A DNA stretch of 64,000 nt from Cytophagales bacterium (GCA_017303805.1 JAFLBQ010000001.1:496001-560000); one strand, 5' to 3'. Positions 24,847-35,330 are shown, numbered from the stretch's first letter. Numbers and translations are program-made. The notes: generated by a model from the letters alone, not told the origin.

Positions 24847-27800
24847 ATGTTCAGAGTATTCATTTTCGCCTTCATTTGTGCTGTCTTTTCGAAGTGTGCT
24901 GCCGATCAAAAAGGAAAAACACTCTTCCTACGTAAGAATTCTCTATCTACAATGATTAATTTTAGAAATGAGCTTATTTATTCGGAAGATGTTAATGCTT
25001 ATACTTTTAAGAATTTTTACAATGGTGGCGGAGTAGGGCTCGGAGATTTCAATTCAGATGGCTTATTGGATATTTTTTTAGCTGGAAACCAAGTCTCTAA
25101 CCGGTTATATATCAATCAGGGCAATTTTAAATTTAAGGATTTTACAGATGAGGCAGGACTCAGCTCGATTGGCTCATGGACCACGGGTGTGAGTATTGTT
25201 GATATAAATGGAGACAATTTGCCCGATATTTATCTCTGTAAGTCTGGCCCACCAAATACCCCGGGCCGAAAAAATCAATTATGGATCAATAAAGGTGGAC
25301 TTAGGTTTGAGGAGTCTGCAGAAATCTTCGGCCTTGACCACCTGGGATTGTCAACACATGCAGCTTTCTTTGATTTTGATTTGGATGGTGACCTTGATTG
25401 CTATTTATTAAATAATTCTATCCGTTCGATTGGGGCATACGACCTAAGGCCAAACCAGAGATTAGTACGAGACTCACTAGGTGGAAATAAGTTACTTCGG
25501 AATGACAAGGGTAAATTTATAGACGTTACGGCCGAGGTTGGTATCTTTAGTAGTGCAATAGGCTTTGGCCTAGGGGTAACAATTTGTGATATAAATATGG
25601 ATGGCTGGCCAGACATTTATGTTTCAAACGATTTTTTTGAACGCGATTATTTATACATTAATCAGGATGGGATTGGTTTTATTGAAAGCCTGGAAGACTA
25701 CATTCAGGAACATAGTATGGGATCTATGGGAGCGGATGTGGCTGACGTTAACAATGATTTGCTTCCTGATATTTTTGTAACAGAAATGCTTCCTCGCAGT
25801 GATGCCCGCTTGAAGACCAAAGCTCAATTTGAAAATTGGGAGAAACTGACCTCAGCACACAAAAATGGGTATGGAAAACAATTTGGAAGAAATGTATTAC
25901 AGAAGAATAATGGCAATGGCACATTTAGTGAAGTGGGGAGATATGCCGAAGTGGATGCCACAGATTGGAGTTGGGGAGCATTATTGTTCGACATGGACAA
26001 TGATGGGCTTAAAGATATTTTCGTAGCGAACGGAATTTATAAGGATTTACTTGATCAGGACTATGTGAATTTCATGGCAAATCCGGATCGGATTAGAAAA
26101 ATGATTTTAAGCAAGGGCAAGGTAATCAAACAGCTAATGGATTCGATTCCATCTGCCCCCATAGCAAATTTCGCTTTTCAAAATCTTGGCGATTTTCAGT
26201 TTTCAGACAATAGTCTAGCTTGGGGTTTTAATGAAGAAACATATTCTAACGGATCTGCATATGGAGATCTTGATAATGATGGTGATTTAGATCTGGTTAT
26301 TAATAATGTAAATATGACGGCTTCCGTTTTTGAGAACACTGCGAACACCGTTACCGGTAATAATTCATTTTCAATCGATTTAAAAATGGTTGGCAAAAAT
26401 TCGTCAGCGATTGGCGCAAAAGTATTTGTGAAAACTAATTCAATCTGGCAATATCAAGAGAATAATCCATTTAGAGGTTTTATGTCTACAGTGGATTCTA
26501 GGCTTCACTTTGGGGTTGGAAAATTGGAGTTAATCGATACTGTTATTATCGTTTGGCCCAATAGCAGTACTTCTCTCTTGACAAATTTGAAAGTAAACGT
26601 ACTGCATGAAGTGTCTTTTGAAAAAGCAACCCTTGATAGCTATGATTGGAAAAGGAATTTTACCCGCAAGGATTTCACGTATTTTGGTAAGCCTCAACCA
26701 AATTCAATAAACTTTACTCATGTTGAAAGCGAATTTAACGACTTTGATCAACACAGACTTAAGTTTATAATGAGCTCCAATGAAGGCCCCTGTTTGTGCA
26801 AAGGAGATATTAATGGTGATGGAAAGGATGACTTCTATATTGGAGGAGCAAAAGGAAAGTCGGGAAGTCTTTTTGTAACACAAGGAAATTCTTACACGCA
26901 GGTAAATCAAAACCAACTTGAGCAGGATCGAGAATCCGAAGATACCGGGTGTGTCTTTTTTGATGCAAACGGAGATGGTATGTTAGATTTGTATGTTTCG
27001 TCCGGAAGCCTTGAATATTCTACGAGTTCAGTTGCATTAGCCGATAGGTTGTATTTTAATTTCAATAAATTCTGGAAGAAATCGGAGCAGTTACTTCCGT
27101 CTAAATTGACTTTTGAAAGCACAAAGGCAGTAACTGCGGCTGATTTTGATCTGGATGGTGACATGGATCTATTTGTGGGTGTTCGATTGAATTTGTTGAG
27201 CTATGGGACACCTTGCTCAGGTTATTTATTGAAAAATGATGGTCATGGAAATTTCGAAAGTGTTTCTGAAACCATTGGGCCAGGCTTGACTGAGTTAGGT
27301 ATGATTACTGATGCCAGGTGGTCTGATTTGAATAATGATGGCCTACCGGATTTAATAGTTGTGGGAGAATGGATGCCTATTAAGTGTTTTATTAACATAA
27401 ACGGCCAATTATTGGATAGGACTAAAGAACTTGGCTTACAGAATTCGAACGGGTGGTATCAGAGTGTAGAGATTGTTGATATAAACAGTGATGGCTTACA
27501 GGATATTGTTGTAGGCAATCACGGTCTCAACTCGCAATTTAAGGCAAGCTTTCTGAGCCCTTTAACACTGTATGTTAGTGATTTTGATCGTAACGGATTT
27601 ACTGATCCAATATTGACGCGTAGGGTGGAAGGAAAAGAATTGCCTATGGTTTTGCGAAACGAGCTATTAGCTCAAATACCCGGATTAAGAAAGAAGTATG
27701 TTCGATTTAAAGATTATGCAAACCAAACAGTTCAAGATTTATTCGAAAAGTCGCAGTTGGATCAAGCATTACGCCTTACCGCTACAGAATTGAAGTCGGC

Positions 27801-28158
27801 AGTCTGGATCAATACGGGTTCCGGTTTCGAGCAGTTTCCATTACCATACGAAGCGCAGCTATTTCCTATATACGCAATCTTGCCGATTGATGCTGACAGT
27901 GATGGAAATTTGGATTTACTGGTTGGAGGAAATCAAAGCAAGGCAAAACCCCAAATGGGTATTTACAGTGCAGGGTACGGTGCATTTCTGAAAGGTAGGG
28001 GCAACGGAAATTTTGATTTTGTGCCTCCAAGAATTTCTGGAATAGAGATTAAGGGGGATATTAGGAGTATAAAATGCCTGAATAATAGTAGTGACCCTTT
28101 AATACTAATCGCCAGGAGTAACGATAGTTTAGTTTTTTTATCTAAGTTAAAACCATGA
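24847..28158 (+). CDS. FG-GAP/VCBS repeat lipoprotein with internal ASPIC/UnbV domain (copy 1)
   Basis: A 1,103-residue predicted surface lipoprotein; the signal peptide MFRVFIFAFICAVFSKC ends at C17. Residues ~55-490 hold FG-GAP/VCBS beta-propeller repeats, each with an acidic DxNxDG-type calcium loop (GDFNSDGLLDIF, VDINGDNLPDIY, GDLDNDGDLDLVINNV). An ASPIC/UnbV module follows at ~505-580 (SAIGAKVFVK, STVDSRLHFGVG, IIVWPNSS). A second propeller set runs from ~650 to 1,060 (GDINGDGKDDFYIGGAKG, ADFDLDGDMDLFVGV). In the better known CRTAC1-type layout the UnbV module is near the C-terminus; here it is in the middle. It is the first of three tandem paralogues; the stop overlaps the next gene by four bases. 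The molecular role is unknown; ligand binding or scaffolding at the cell surface is inference. Confidence 0.85.
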   Translation: MFRVFIFAFICAVFSKCAADQKGKTLFLRKNSLSTMINFRNELIYSEDVNAYTFKNFYNGGGVGLGDFNSDGLLDIFLAGNQVSNRLYINQGNFKFKDFTDEAGLSSIGSWTTGVSIVDINGDNLPDIYLCKSGPPNTPGRKNQLWINKGGLRFEESAEIFGLDHLGLSTHAAFFDFDLDGDLDCYLLNNSIRSIGAYDLRPNQRLVRDSLGGNKLLRNDKGKFIDVTAEVGIFSSAIGFGLGVTICDINMDGWPDIYVSNDFFERDYLYINQDGIGFIESLEDYIQEHSMGSMGADVADVNNDLLPDIFVTEMLPRSDARLKTKAQFENWEKLTSAHKNGYGKQFGRNVLQKNNGNGTFSEVGRYAEVDATDWSWGALLFDMDNDGLKDIFVANGIYKDLLDQDYVNFMANPDRIRKMILSKGKVIKQLMDSIPSAPIANFAFQNLGDFQFSDNSLAWGFNEETYSNGSAYGDLDNDGDLDLVINNVNMTASVFENTANTVTGNNSFSIDLKMVGKNSSAIGAKVFVKTNSIWQYQENNPFRGFMSTVDSRLHFGVGKLELIDTVIIVWPNSSTSLLTNLKVNVLHEVSFEKATLDSYDWKRNFTRKDFTYFGKPQPNSINFTHVESEFNDFDQHRLKFIMSSNEGPCLCKGDINGDGKDDFYIGGAKGKSGSLFVTQGNSYTQVNQNQLEQDRESEDTGCVFFDANGDGMLDLYVSSGSLEYSTSSVALADRLYFNFNKFWKKSEQLLPSKLTFESTKAVTAADFDLDGDMDLFVGVRLNLLSYGTPCSGYLLKNDGHGNFESVSETIGPGLTELGMITDARWSDLNNDGLPDLIVVGEWMPIKCFININGQLLDRTKELGLQNSNGWYQSVEIVDINSDGLQDIVVGNHGLNSQFKASFLSPLTLYVSDFDRNGFTDPILTRRVEGKELPMVLRNELLAQIPGLRKKYVRFKDYANQTVQDLFEKSQLDQALRLTATELKSAVWINTGSGFEQFPLPYEAQLFPIYAILPIDADSDGNLDLLVGGNQSKAKPQMGIYSAGYGAFLKGRGNGNFDFVPPRISGIEIKGDIRSIKCLNNSSDPLILIARSNDSLVFLSKLKP

Positions 28159-28730
28159 AAGGATTTTTGTTTTTTGTAACGCTCTGTGTTATATCACTTG
28201 GTTTGGTCAATTGCAACAGACTTATTGATTCAAAAAGAATAAGTTCTAAGTATGACAGCCTTGTGCTGGATGTTCGATTTGGCATGGAGAGAAAGGAATT
28301 TTTTGATTATTGCTGGGAGATGAACCGTCAGAAGATATTAACTCATGGGCCCACCAATCAAAATGTGGAATACGAATTTCAAGGTGTTAAAGATAAAATC
28401 ATCATGAGATTTTATCCTTCCTTTTATGAAGAGCGTGTTTATGAATTGCCGGTTACTTACACGTATCAGGCATGGGCACCATGGAATAAGGAGTATGATT
28501 CAGAGCACCTCCTAGTTGAAATATTAGATTTATACAAGCGAGTGTACGGCAATGATTTTAAAAGTATTGTTCACCCAACAATGGGCGAGGTGTTTTATAA
28601 ATTCGATAAATACAGGAGAATAAATATTTTTTTACGGGATGAGCAATTTGTGCAGGTTGTATTCTCAGACATGAGAGTTTTGAAACAACTTAAAAAGGAG
28701 TACGAGTCAGAAGTAATAGATTTGGAATAA
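28155..28730 (+). CDS. Small orphan lipoprotein in the FG-GAP operon
   Basis: A 191-residue protein with a signal peptide ending GLVNC (Cys near residue 21), hence a probable lipoprotein. The mature part has mixed helix and strand character, is rich in Tyr, Phe and charged residues, and contains FYPSFYEERVYELPVTYTYQAWAP. I recognise no domain. It overlaps FG-GAP copy 1 by four bases and ends ten bases before copy 2, so it is embedded in the same transcript and is likely to work with these proteins. The composition is AT-rich like its neighbours. Confidence 0.75.
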   Translation: MKGFLFFVTLCVISLGLVNCNRLIDSKRISSKYDSLVLDVRFGMERKEFFDYCWEMNRQKILTHGPTNQNVEYEFQGVKDKIIMRFYPSFYEERVYELPVTYTYQAWAPWNKEYDSEHLLVEILDLYKRVYGNDFKSIVHPTMGEVFYKFDKYRRINIFLRDEQFVQVVFSDMRVLKQLKKEYESEVIDLE

Positions 28731-28740
28731 GAGACTTTTA

Positions 28741-31700
28741 ATGCGATTTTTCTATTTGGTGTTGATTGGAGCATTATGCCTAACCTGCTCACGGAGAACA
28801 ACCGATGATAAGTTGTTCAGATTAGTTTCGCCTGGCACTTCGGGCGTTAACTTTTCAAATAACCTACATTTTGATCAGGCTTTTAATATTTACACCTACC
28901 GTAATTTTTATAATGGTGGTGGTGTGGCATTAGGTGACATTAATAACGATGGTTTGATTGATATTTTTTTTACGGCTAATCAGGAGAGGAATAGACTATA
29001 TTTAAATAAAGGTAATTTCAAATTTGAAGATATTTCGGAGTTGGCTGGTATTGGTGGAAGTAAAGCATGGTCAACCGGAGTTAGTATGGTTGATATTAAT
29101 GGAGATGGGTGGTTGGATATTTACGTTTGTAACTCGGGTGATGTGAAAGGTGATAACAAAGAGAATGAACTATTTATTAATAATGGGAATTTAACATTTA
29201 CAGAGCGTGCGAGCCACTATGGAATTGCTGATTCTGGATTTTCCACACACGCGGTATTTTTTGATTACGATAACGACTCAGATCTGGATTTATACATCTT
29301 AAATAATTCCTATCAGGCAATTGGATCATTTAATTTGATGAAGAATGTTCGCAATGAACGCGACTTACTCGGGGGAGATAAGCTATATAGGAATGATAAT
29401 GGCAAGTTTAAAGATGTTAGTAAAGAAGCAGGCATATTTGGAAGTGTTATTGGATTTGGATTAGGCGTTACAGTGGGAGATATTAATGGTGATGGATGGT
29501 TAGATATATATGTTTCGAATGATTTTTTTGAACGTGATTATCTTTACATTAACTTAAAGGATGGTACGTTTAAAGAGTGCCTTACTAGTCAGATTGAATC
29601 CATTAGCGGGGCTTCTATGGGAGCTGATTTAGCTGACATCAACAACGATGGCTTGCCTGATATATTTGTTACAGAGATGCTGCCAAATGACTATGGAAGA
29701 TTAAAATCAGTTACCACATTTGAGAATTGGGATCGTTACCAATATAGTGTGCAGAATGGATATCATCATCAGTTTACAAGAAACATGTTGCAACTCAATA
29801 ACGGTAATAATTCTTTCTCTGAAATAGGCAGGTTAGCCAATGTGGCAGCAACTGATTGGAGTTGGGGCGCTTTGATTTTCGATATGGACAATGATGGATA
29901 CAAAGATATTTTTGTTTCTAATGGAATTTACCAGGATCTGACTGATCAAGATTACCTTCAATATGTCTCAAGTGAGGAGGTAGTTCGGTCGGTTGTTTCT
30001 AATAAGAATGTGAATTATAAGAAACTGGTAGAATTAATACCTTCCAATCCCATACCTAACTTCAGTTTTAAAAACTTAAAGAACCTGCAATTCGAGAATG
30101 TTGCAGGTGCATGGGGTTTAGATGCATTAGGATTTTCGAATGGTGCCGCCTATGGCGATCTTGATAACGATGGGGATATGGATTTGGTAATTAACAATGT
30201 TAATGCAACAGCGTTAGTTTACGAAAATCAGGCAACAAGATTATATCCAGACAATAAGTATTTAAAGTTTGTTTTGGAAGGTCCGCTGTATAATAATTTT
30301 GCAATTGGTACTGCCATTCGGGTATATGCAGCCGGTGAACTTTTTTATATCGAAAATGTACCTAACAGAGGCTTCCAATCTTCGGTAGATGGAAGACTTA
30401 ACTTAGGATTAGGCGCATTGAATAAAGTTGACTCAATTGTAGTATCCTGGCCTAAGGGAAAGCAAACCAAACTTTATGAAATCGAAACTAACAAGACCCT
30501 GGTACTAAATTTCAGCGATGCCCGGGAGTATAAGGCTGTAGCGCATCAGAAAAATCAAATGTTTCAACCCATACCTTCTTTTATAGAAGCCGAGCACATT
30601 GAAAGTCAATTTGTGGATTTTGATAGAGATAAACTGATTTTTCATATGTTAAGTACACCAGGCCCTAAGCTTACTGTGGGTGATGTAAATGGAGACTATC
30701 TGGATGACATTTATTTAGGTGGCGCAAAGGGGCAAACCGGAACCTTGTTACTTCAGAACAAAAATAAAGGGTTCACCAGATTAACGGTGGCTGCGTTTGA
30801 GGGTGATAAAATGTCTGAAGATGTAGCGTGCATTTTTTTTGATGCCGATGGTGATTCAGATTTGGATTTGTACGTGGCCAGTGGTAGTAACGAATTCTCC
30901 ACCAGCTCAATTGATCTTGCAGATAGGCTCTACTTTAATGATGGAAGAGGGAACTTTACGAAGTCCACGCAAATTTTGCCGAAAGGAGATTTCGAGAACA
31001 CATCGGTTGTAGTGGCGGCAGATTTTGATAAGGATGGAGATTTGGATTTATTTGTTGGAATCAGAAGCCATCCCTTTTTTTATGGTAAACCAACAAATGG
31101 CTATATCCTTCAGAATGATGGAAACGGATTTTTTTCTGATATAACTGATCATGTTGCAGGTGGATTAAAATCTATTGGTATGATTACGGATGCAGTCTGG
31201 GCTGATATAAATGGAGATAGTTGGGTTGATTTAATAGTGGTCGGTGAATATATGCCTGTAAAAGTATTTCTTAATCAAGGCGGTACATTTACTGACGATA
31301 CTGAAAGGTATGGCTTGGAAAACTTTAAAGGCTGGTGGAGTAAAGTTATTGCGGCCGATGTGGACAATGATGGAGATTTAGATATTGTGCTGGGTAATCA
31401 TGGATTAAATTCAAGATTTAAATCTAACGGCAGTTATCCAATTGAATTATTTGTTAACGATTTTGATGGTAATGGATCAATAGAACAAATCCTTTGCATG
31501 TACTTTAATGATGAAAGTTATCCTTTAGTGCTTCGCCATGATTTAGTCTCTCAAATTCCTTCTCTTAAAAAGAAGTACCTCAGGTACCAGGATTTCAAAA
31601 CCCAGAACATGCTTCAAATATTCGGGGCCAAAGGAATAGAGTCTTCCATTCAGCTAATGGCTACTGAATTGAGGAGCGGTTTGCTGCTTAACCATGGGGG

Positions 31701-32031
31701 TAGTTTCGAGTTTAGGCCTTTACCCATTGAGGCGCAATTTTCTCCAATTTTTGCAATAGTGTCCAATGATTTTGATAATGATGGGTTTGTGGATTTAATT
31801 ATTGGCGGAAATCTATACAACGTGAAACCAGAGGCGGGTCGTTATGATGCCAGCGAGGGTCTGTTTTTGAGAGGAAAGGGCGATGGAACTTTTGCGCCCG
31901 TCTTACCTAGAATCTCCGGGTTAAAATTGGTAGGTGAAGTTCGGGATTTGAAAATTCTTCACATTCAATCCAAAGTCATTCTTCTGGCGGCACGCAACAA
32001 TGATTCATTAATGAGTTGGCTTGTACAATGA
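28741..32031 (+). CDS. FG-GAP/VCBS repeat lipoprotein with internal ASPIC/UnbV domain (copy 2)
   Basis: A 1,096-residue paralogue of the gene at 24847 with the same order: lipoprotein signal (LCLTC, C16), first propeller, internal ASPIC/UnbV module (FAIGTAIRVYAAG, SSVDGRLNLGLG, IVVSWPKG), second propeller. Phrases such as YRNFYNGGGVALGDINNDGLIDIFF and ATDWSWGALIFDMDNDGYKDIFVSNGIY are nearly identical to copy 1. It is closer to copy 1 than to copy 3 by eye, including FERDYLYIN and the FVTEMLP segment. The stop overlaps the start of copy 3 (ATGA). The function is unknown. Confidence 0.85.
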   Translation: MRFFYLVLIGALCLTCSRRTTDDKLFRLVSPGTSGVNFSNNLHFDQAFNIYTYRNFYNGGGVALGDINNDGLIDIFFTANQERNRLYLNKGNFKFEDISELAGIGGSKAWSTGVSMVDINGDGWLDIYVCNSGDVKGDNKENELFINNGNLTFTERASHYGIADSGFSTHAVFFDYDNDSDLDLYILNNSYQAIGSFNLMKNVRNERDLLGGDKLYRNDNGKFKDVSKEAGIFGSVIGFGLGVTVGDINGDGWLDIYVSNDFFERDYLYINLKDGTFKECLTSQIESISGASMGADLADINNDGLPDIFVTEMLPNDYGRLKSVTTFENWDRYQYSVQNGYHHQFTRNMLQLNNGNNSFSEIGRLANVAATDWSWGALIFDMDNDGYKDIFVSNGIYQDLTDQDYLQYVSSEEVVRSVVSNKNVNYKKLVELIPSNPIPNFSFKNLKNLQFENVAGAWGLDALGFSNGAAYGDLDNDGDMDLVINNVNATALVYENQATRLYPDNKYLKFVLEGPLYNNFAIGTAIRVYAAGELFYIENVPNRGFQSSVDGRLNLGLGALNKVDSIVVSWPKGKQTKLYEIETNKTLVLNFSDAREYKAVAHQKNQMFQPIPSFIEAEHIESQFVDFDRDKLIFHMLSTPGPKLTVGDVNGDYLDDIYLGGAKGQTGTLLLQNKNKGFTRLTVAAFEGDKMSEDVACIFFDADGDSDLDLYVASGSNEFSTSSIDLADRLYFNDGRGNFTKSTQILPKGDFENTSVVVAADFDKDGDLDLFVGIRSHPFFYGKPTNGYILQNDGNGFFSDITDHVAGGLKSIGMITDAVWADINGDSWVDLIVVGEYMPVKVFLNQGGTFTDDTERYGLENFKGWWSKVIAADVDNDGDLDIVLGNHGLNSRFKSNGSYPIELFVNDFDGNGSIEQILCMYFNDESYPLVLRHDLVSQIPSLKKKYLRYQDFKTQNMLQIFGAKGIESSIQLMATELRSGLLLNHGGSFEFRPLPIEAQFSPIFAIVSNDFDNDGFVDLIIGGNLYNVKPEAGRYDASEGLFLRGKGDGTFAPVLPRISGLKLVGEVRDLKILHIQSKVILLAARNNDSLMSWLVQ

Positions 32032-35000
32032 TTCAATTTCGGTGTTTATTGGGTTTAGTAATCATCGGCATGTTGGTAGGTGGATGCAAGCAGGCGAATA
32101 CAAATTTTAAAGTTGTAAGCCCGGCACATTCAAATGTTCATTTTTCAAATGAATTAGCAGAGGACGCTGACTTTAACATTATACAATATTTGTATTTCTA
32201 TAATGGTGGTGGAGTGGCCATAGGCGATATAAACAATGACTCATTACCTGATATCTATTTTTCTTCTAACCAAAAATCCAATAGGCTCTATTTAAATAAG
32301 GGAAACTTTAAATTTCTGGACATTACGGAGCAGGCTGGTGTTGCTGGTTTTGGCAATTGGAAGAGTGGAGTAACTATGGCAGATGTGAATGGTGACGGGT
32401 TGTTAGATATTTTTTCATGTGGTGTAGGGGGGTATAAAAAATTTACAGGAGCCAACAGGCTATATATTAATAATGGTGATTTAACATTTAGCGATCAAAC
32501 CGAAAAGTATGGCCTGGCTTTTCAAGGATTTTCTTCGCAGGCAATTTTTTTTGACTACGACAATGATGGAGATTTGGATATGTACCTGGTTAACCATTCA
32601 GTTCGGTCAGTAAGGAACTACGGTGATGTAAGTTTACGTTTTCAAAGCGATTATAAATCTGGAGATAAACTATATCGCAATGAATTGTATCCAGCCGGTT
32701 TAGAGAAGTTTACGGAAGTTACGGCCACTTCCGGAATTTATGATAGTCATGTTGGATATGGGTTAGCGGTAGCTGTTGCCGATTTTAATGATGATAATTT
32801 CCTGGATATTTATGTGAGCAATGATTTTCAGGAAAACGATTATTTGTACATGAATCAGAGAGATGGAACTTTTAAAGAGAAGTCTGGTACCAGCCTTAAG
32901 CATAGCAGTCGGTTTTCCATGGGTAGCGATGTTGGTGACATTAATAACGATGGTTATTTAGATATCATCACAATGGATATGCTGCCAAAGGATGAGTATA
33001 TTCAGAAAACAACTGCTGGTGAAGATCCTATGGATATAGTTCTTTACAAGCTCAAAGCTGGTTTTGGTTATCAGGTGTCCAGAAATTGTTTACAACTAAA
33101 TCAAGGTGTTGATGCCAAGGGTGAAGTTTATTTTTCTGATATCGCCCCGTTAGCCGGGGTTGAGGCAACAGATTGGAGTTGGTCGGTTCTGATGGAAGAT
33201 TTAGACAATGACGGCCTCAAAGATGTATTCATTACAAATGGAATTCCAAGAAGACCTAACGATCTGGACTATATAAATTATATTTTGAATGATTCTGTAC
33301 AAAGGTTTGCGGGCGATAGCGAGTTGATCAAATATATGCCAAAGGGACCTGTCTCGAATGTATTGTTGCGGAATCTTGGTAATCTGAAGTTTGGAGACTT
33401 TTCGGTTGGTGACTTGAACTGGCCCAAAGGCTTCTCGCATGGAGCTGCCATGGCCGATCTCGATGGTGATGGAAGACTTGATATTGTAATTAACAATCTT
33501 AATGAAGTAGCGACCATTATCCGGAACACGAATCAATCGGATAAAAGTTGGGTTCAAATCGCACTGCAAGGCGGTAAAGGAAATACCTTTGGTTTAGGTG
33601 CAAAGATTACCGTATTCACTGATTCCCTAAAAGTAACAAGCCGGGTAATGGCAACTCGTGGCTGGCAATCCAGCTCTGATAATGTTTTGCATTTTGGTTT
33701 AGGAGCCAGCACTCGAATAGACTCAATACAGATAGTATGGCCGGAGGGAGAAGTTCAGCTCATCAAGGGGGCTTCCTTAAATAAAAAGTTAACTCTTAAG
33801 AAGAGCAACACCTCTACTTTGGTATATGCACTTAAAACTACCTACTTAGTTACAGACACTACCTTGGCACAAATTCACCATATTGAGAATGAATATATTC
33901 CATTTCGACAAGAGTTTTTGTTGACACAATCGTTGGCAGCAGAAGGACCGGCAATGGCATTTGCAGATATTGACAATGACAGGTTGACTGATTTCTTTTT
34001 AGGTGGCGCCCGGGGAAACCGAAGCAAGCTGATATTACAAAAGTCAAAGGGCGTACGGACAGTAGATCTTGATGCAGATTTGATTCCGACAGATGCGGAT
34101 GTTGTTGGAGCGCAGTTCTTTGATGCTAATGGTGATGGTTTGGAAGATTTAATTATTGTGCGCGGAGGCCAAGAAGTTGACAATTTGCAATCAATGATGC
34201 CATCACTTTATTTAAATACAGGCAACAGTTCTTTTAAGAAAAGCGGATTGCTGCCAGATATTCTGGTAAATGCTTCTTGTGTAAAAGCTTTTGATTTTGA
34301 TGGCGATGGTGATATGGATTTGTTTATCGGGGGTGGTGTTGTAGGAGGAAGTTTTGGGCTAAAACCTAAAAGTTATCTGCTTAAAAACAACGGAAAGGAG
34401 GGGTTTGAGATTGTTAATCATTTGCTGCCGACAGCGCAATTAGGGATGGTAAAAGATGTGATTTGGCAGGATGTAAATGGAGATTCAATGGTAGATTTAG
34501 TAATAGTAGGATTATGGATGCCTATTACAATATTGCAACAACAAAGTGATGGAACCTTCAAAAATGTAACCGAGAAACTGGGTTTTTCAGCAACTTCTGG
34601 TTGGTGGAATACCATATTTTCTTACGATGTTGATAGCGATGGAGACATGGACTGGGTTGTAGGAAATTTAGGGTTAAACTCTCGGTTACGGGCTAGCAAG
34701 TCGCAACCTCTTGAATTATGGGCTGCTGATCTTGACGAAAACGGGAGCAATGATCCGATTATGACCTACTTTAATGGAGGCCGGTATCCTTTTATTACCC
34801 GAGATCAACTTACTCGACAAGTTCCTTCATTAAAGAGGAAATTTCCTCGATATTCAGATTTTGGCAAGGCGAGCATTGAGCAGCTACTACCTAAAAATCA
34901 GATTGCCAATGGTGCATTACTTCGAGTGGAAATGCTGGAGTCAATATGGGTTGAAAATTCACCAAGTGGATATAAAATTCATAACTTACCACGTGAGGCA

Positions 35001-35330
35001 CAAATGTTCCCAATCTTGGATTTCGAGTTAGCAGATGTGGATTCAGATGGAAAGCCAGAACTTTTAGCTGTTGGAAATCTCACAGACTTTCAGTCCGAAA
35101 TTGGCAGGCAGGATGCTGGGTATGGGTTGGTTATGAAACTGAATAAGAGTGCCTCTTTTGAAGTTATTCCCAATAGAGTAACCGGATTTTGGGTGAATGG
35201 GGCTGCCAGAAAAGTAAAACTTTTCAACAATTCGAAAAATGGAATAACAATACTTGTTGGTAGAAATAATGAATCAGCTTTGACATTTAGAACCAAATCA
35301 AAAAACCAAAATACTTCAGCCTCCAGGTAA
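32028..35330 (+). CDS. FG-GAP/VCBS repeat lipoprotein with internal ASPIC/UnbV domain (copy 3)
   Basis: A 1,100-residue third paralogue. I start at ATG 32028, which overlaps the stop of copy 2 (ATGA) and puts the lipoprotein signal directly at the N-terminus (MIQFRCLLGLVIIGMLVGGC); an in-frame start at 32016 would add four residues. The layout is propeller, internal ASPIC/UnbV (FGLGAKITVFTDS, SSSDNVLHFGLG, IQIVWPEG), propeller. It is the most divergent copy (YFYNGGGVAIGDINNDSLPDIYF, TMDMLPKDEYIQK, PRRPNDLDYINYIL). A haloperoxidase-like lipoprotein gene follows after 29 bases. The function is unknown; a paralogue specialised for a different partner or ligand is inference. Confidence 0.85.
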   Translation: MIQFRCLLGLVIIGMLVGGCKQANTNFKVVSPAHSNVHFSNELAEDADFNIIQYLYFYNGGGVAIGDINNDSLPDIYFSSNQKSNRLYLNKGNFKFLDITEQAGVAGFGNWKSGVTMADVNGDGLLDIFSCGVGGYKKFTGANRLYINNGDLTFSDQTEKYGLAFQGFSSQAIFFDYDNDGDLDMYLVNHSVRSVRNYGDVSLRFQSDYKSGDKLYRNELYPAGLEKFTEVTATSGIYDSHVGYGLAVAVADFNDDNFLDIYVSNDFQENDYLYMNQRDGTFKEKSGTSLKHSSRFSMGSDVGDINNDGYLDIITMDMLPKDEYIQKTTAGEDPMDIVLYKLKAGFGYQVSRNCLQLNQGVDAKGEVYFSDIAPLAGVEATDWSWSVLMEDLDNDGLKDVFITNGIPRRPNDLDYINYILNDSVQRFAGDSELIKYMPKGPVSNVLLRNLGNLKFGDFSVGDLNWPKGFSHGAAMADLDGDGRLDIVINNLNEVATIIRNTNQSDKSWVQIALQGGKGNTFGLGAKITVFTDSLKVTSRVMATRGWQSSSDNVLHFGLGASTRIDSIQIVWPEGEVQLIKGASLNKKLTLKKSNTSTLVYALKTTYLVTDTTLAQIHHIENEYIPFRQEFLLTQSLAAEGPAMAFADIDNDRLTDFFLGGARGNRSKLILQKSKGVRTVDLDADLIPTDADVVGAQFFDANGDGLEDLIIVRGGQEVDNLQSMMPSLYLNTGNSSFKKSGLLPDILVNASCVKAFDFDGDGDMDLFIGGGVVGGSFGLKPKSYLLKNNGKEGFEIVNHLLPTAQLGMVKDVIWQDVNGDSMVDLVIVGLWMPITILQQQSDGTFKNVTEKLGFSATSGWWNTIFSYDVDSDGDMDWVVGNLGLNSRLRASKSQPLELWAADLDENGSNDPIMTYFNGGRYPFITRDQLTRQVPSLKRKFPRYSDFGKASIEQLLPKNQIANGALLRVEMLESIWVENSPSGYKIHNLPREAQMFPILDFELADVDSDGKPELLAVGNLTDFQSEIGRQDAGYGLVMKLNKSASFEVIPNRVTGFWVNGAARKVKLFNNSKNGITILVGRNNESALTFRTKSKNQNTSASR

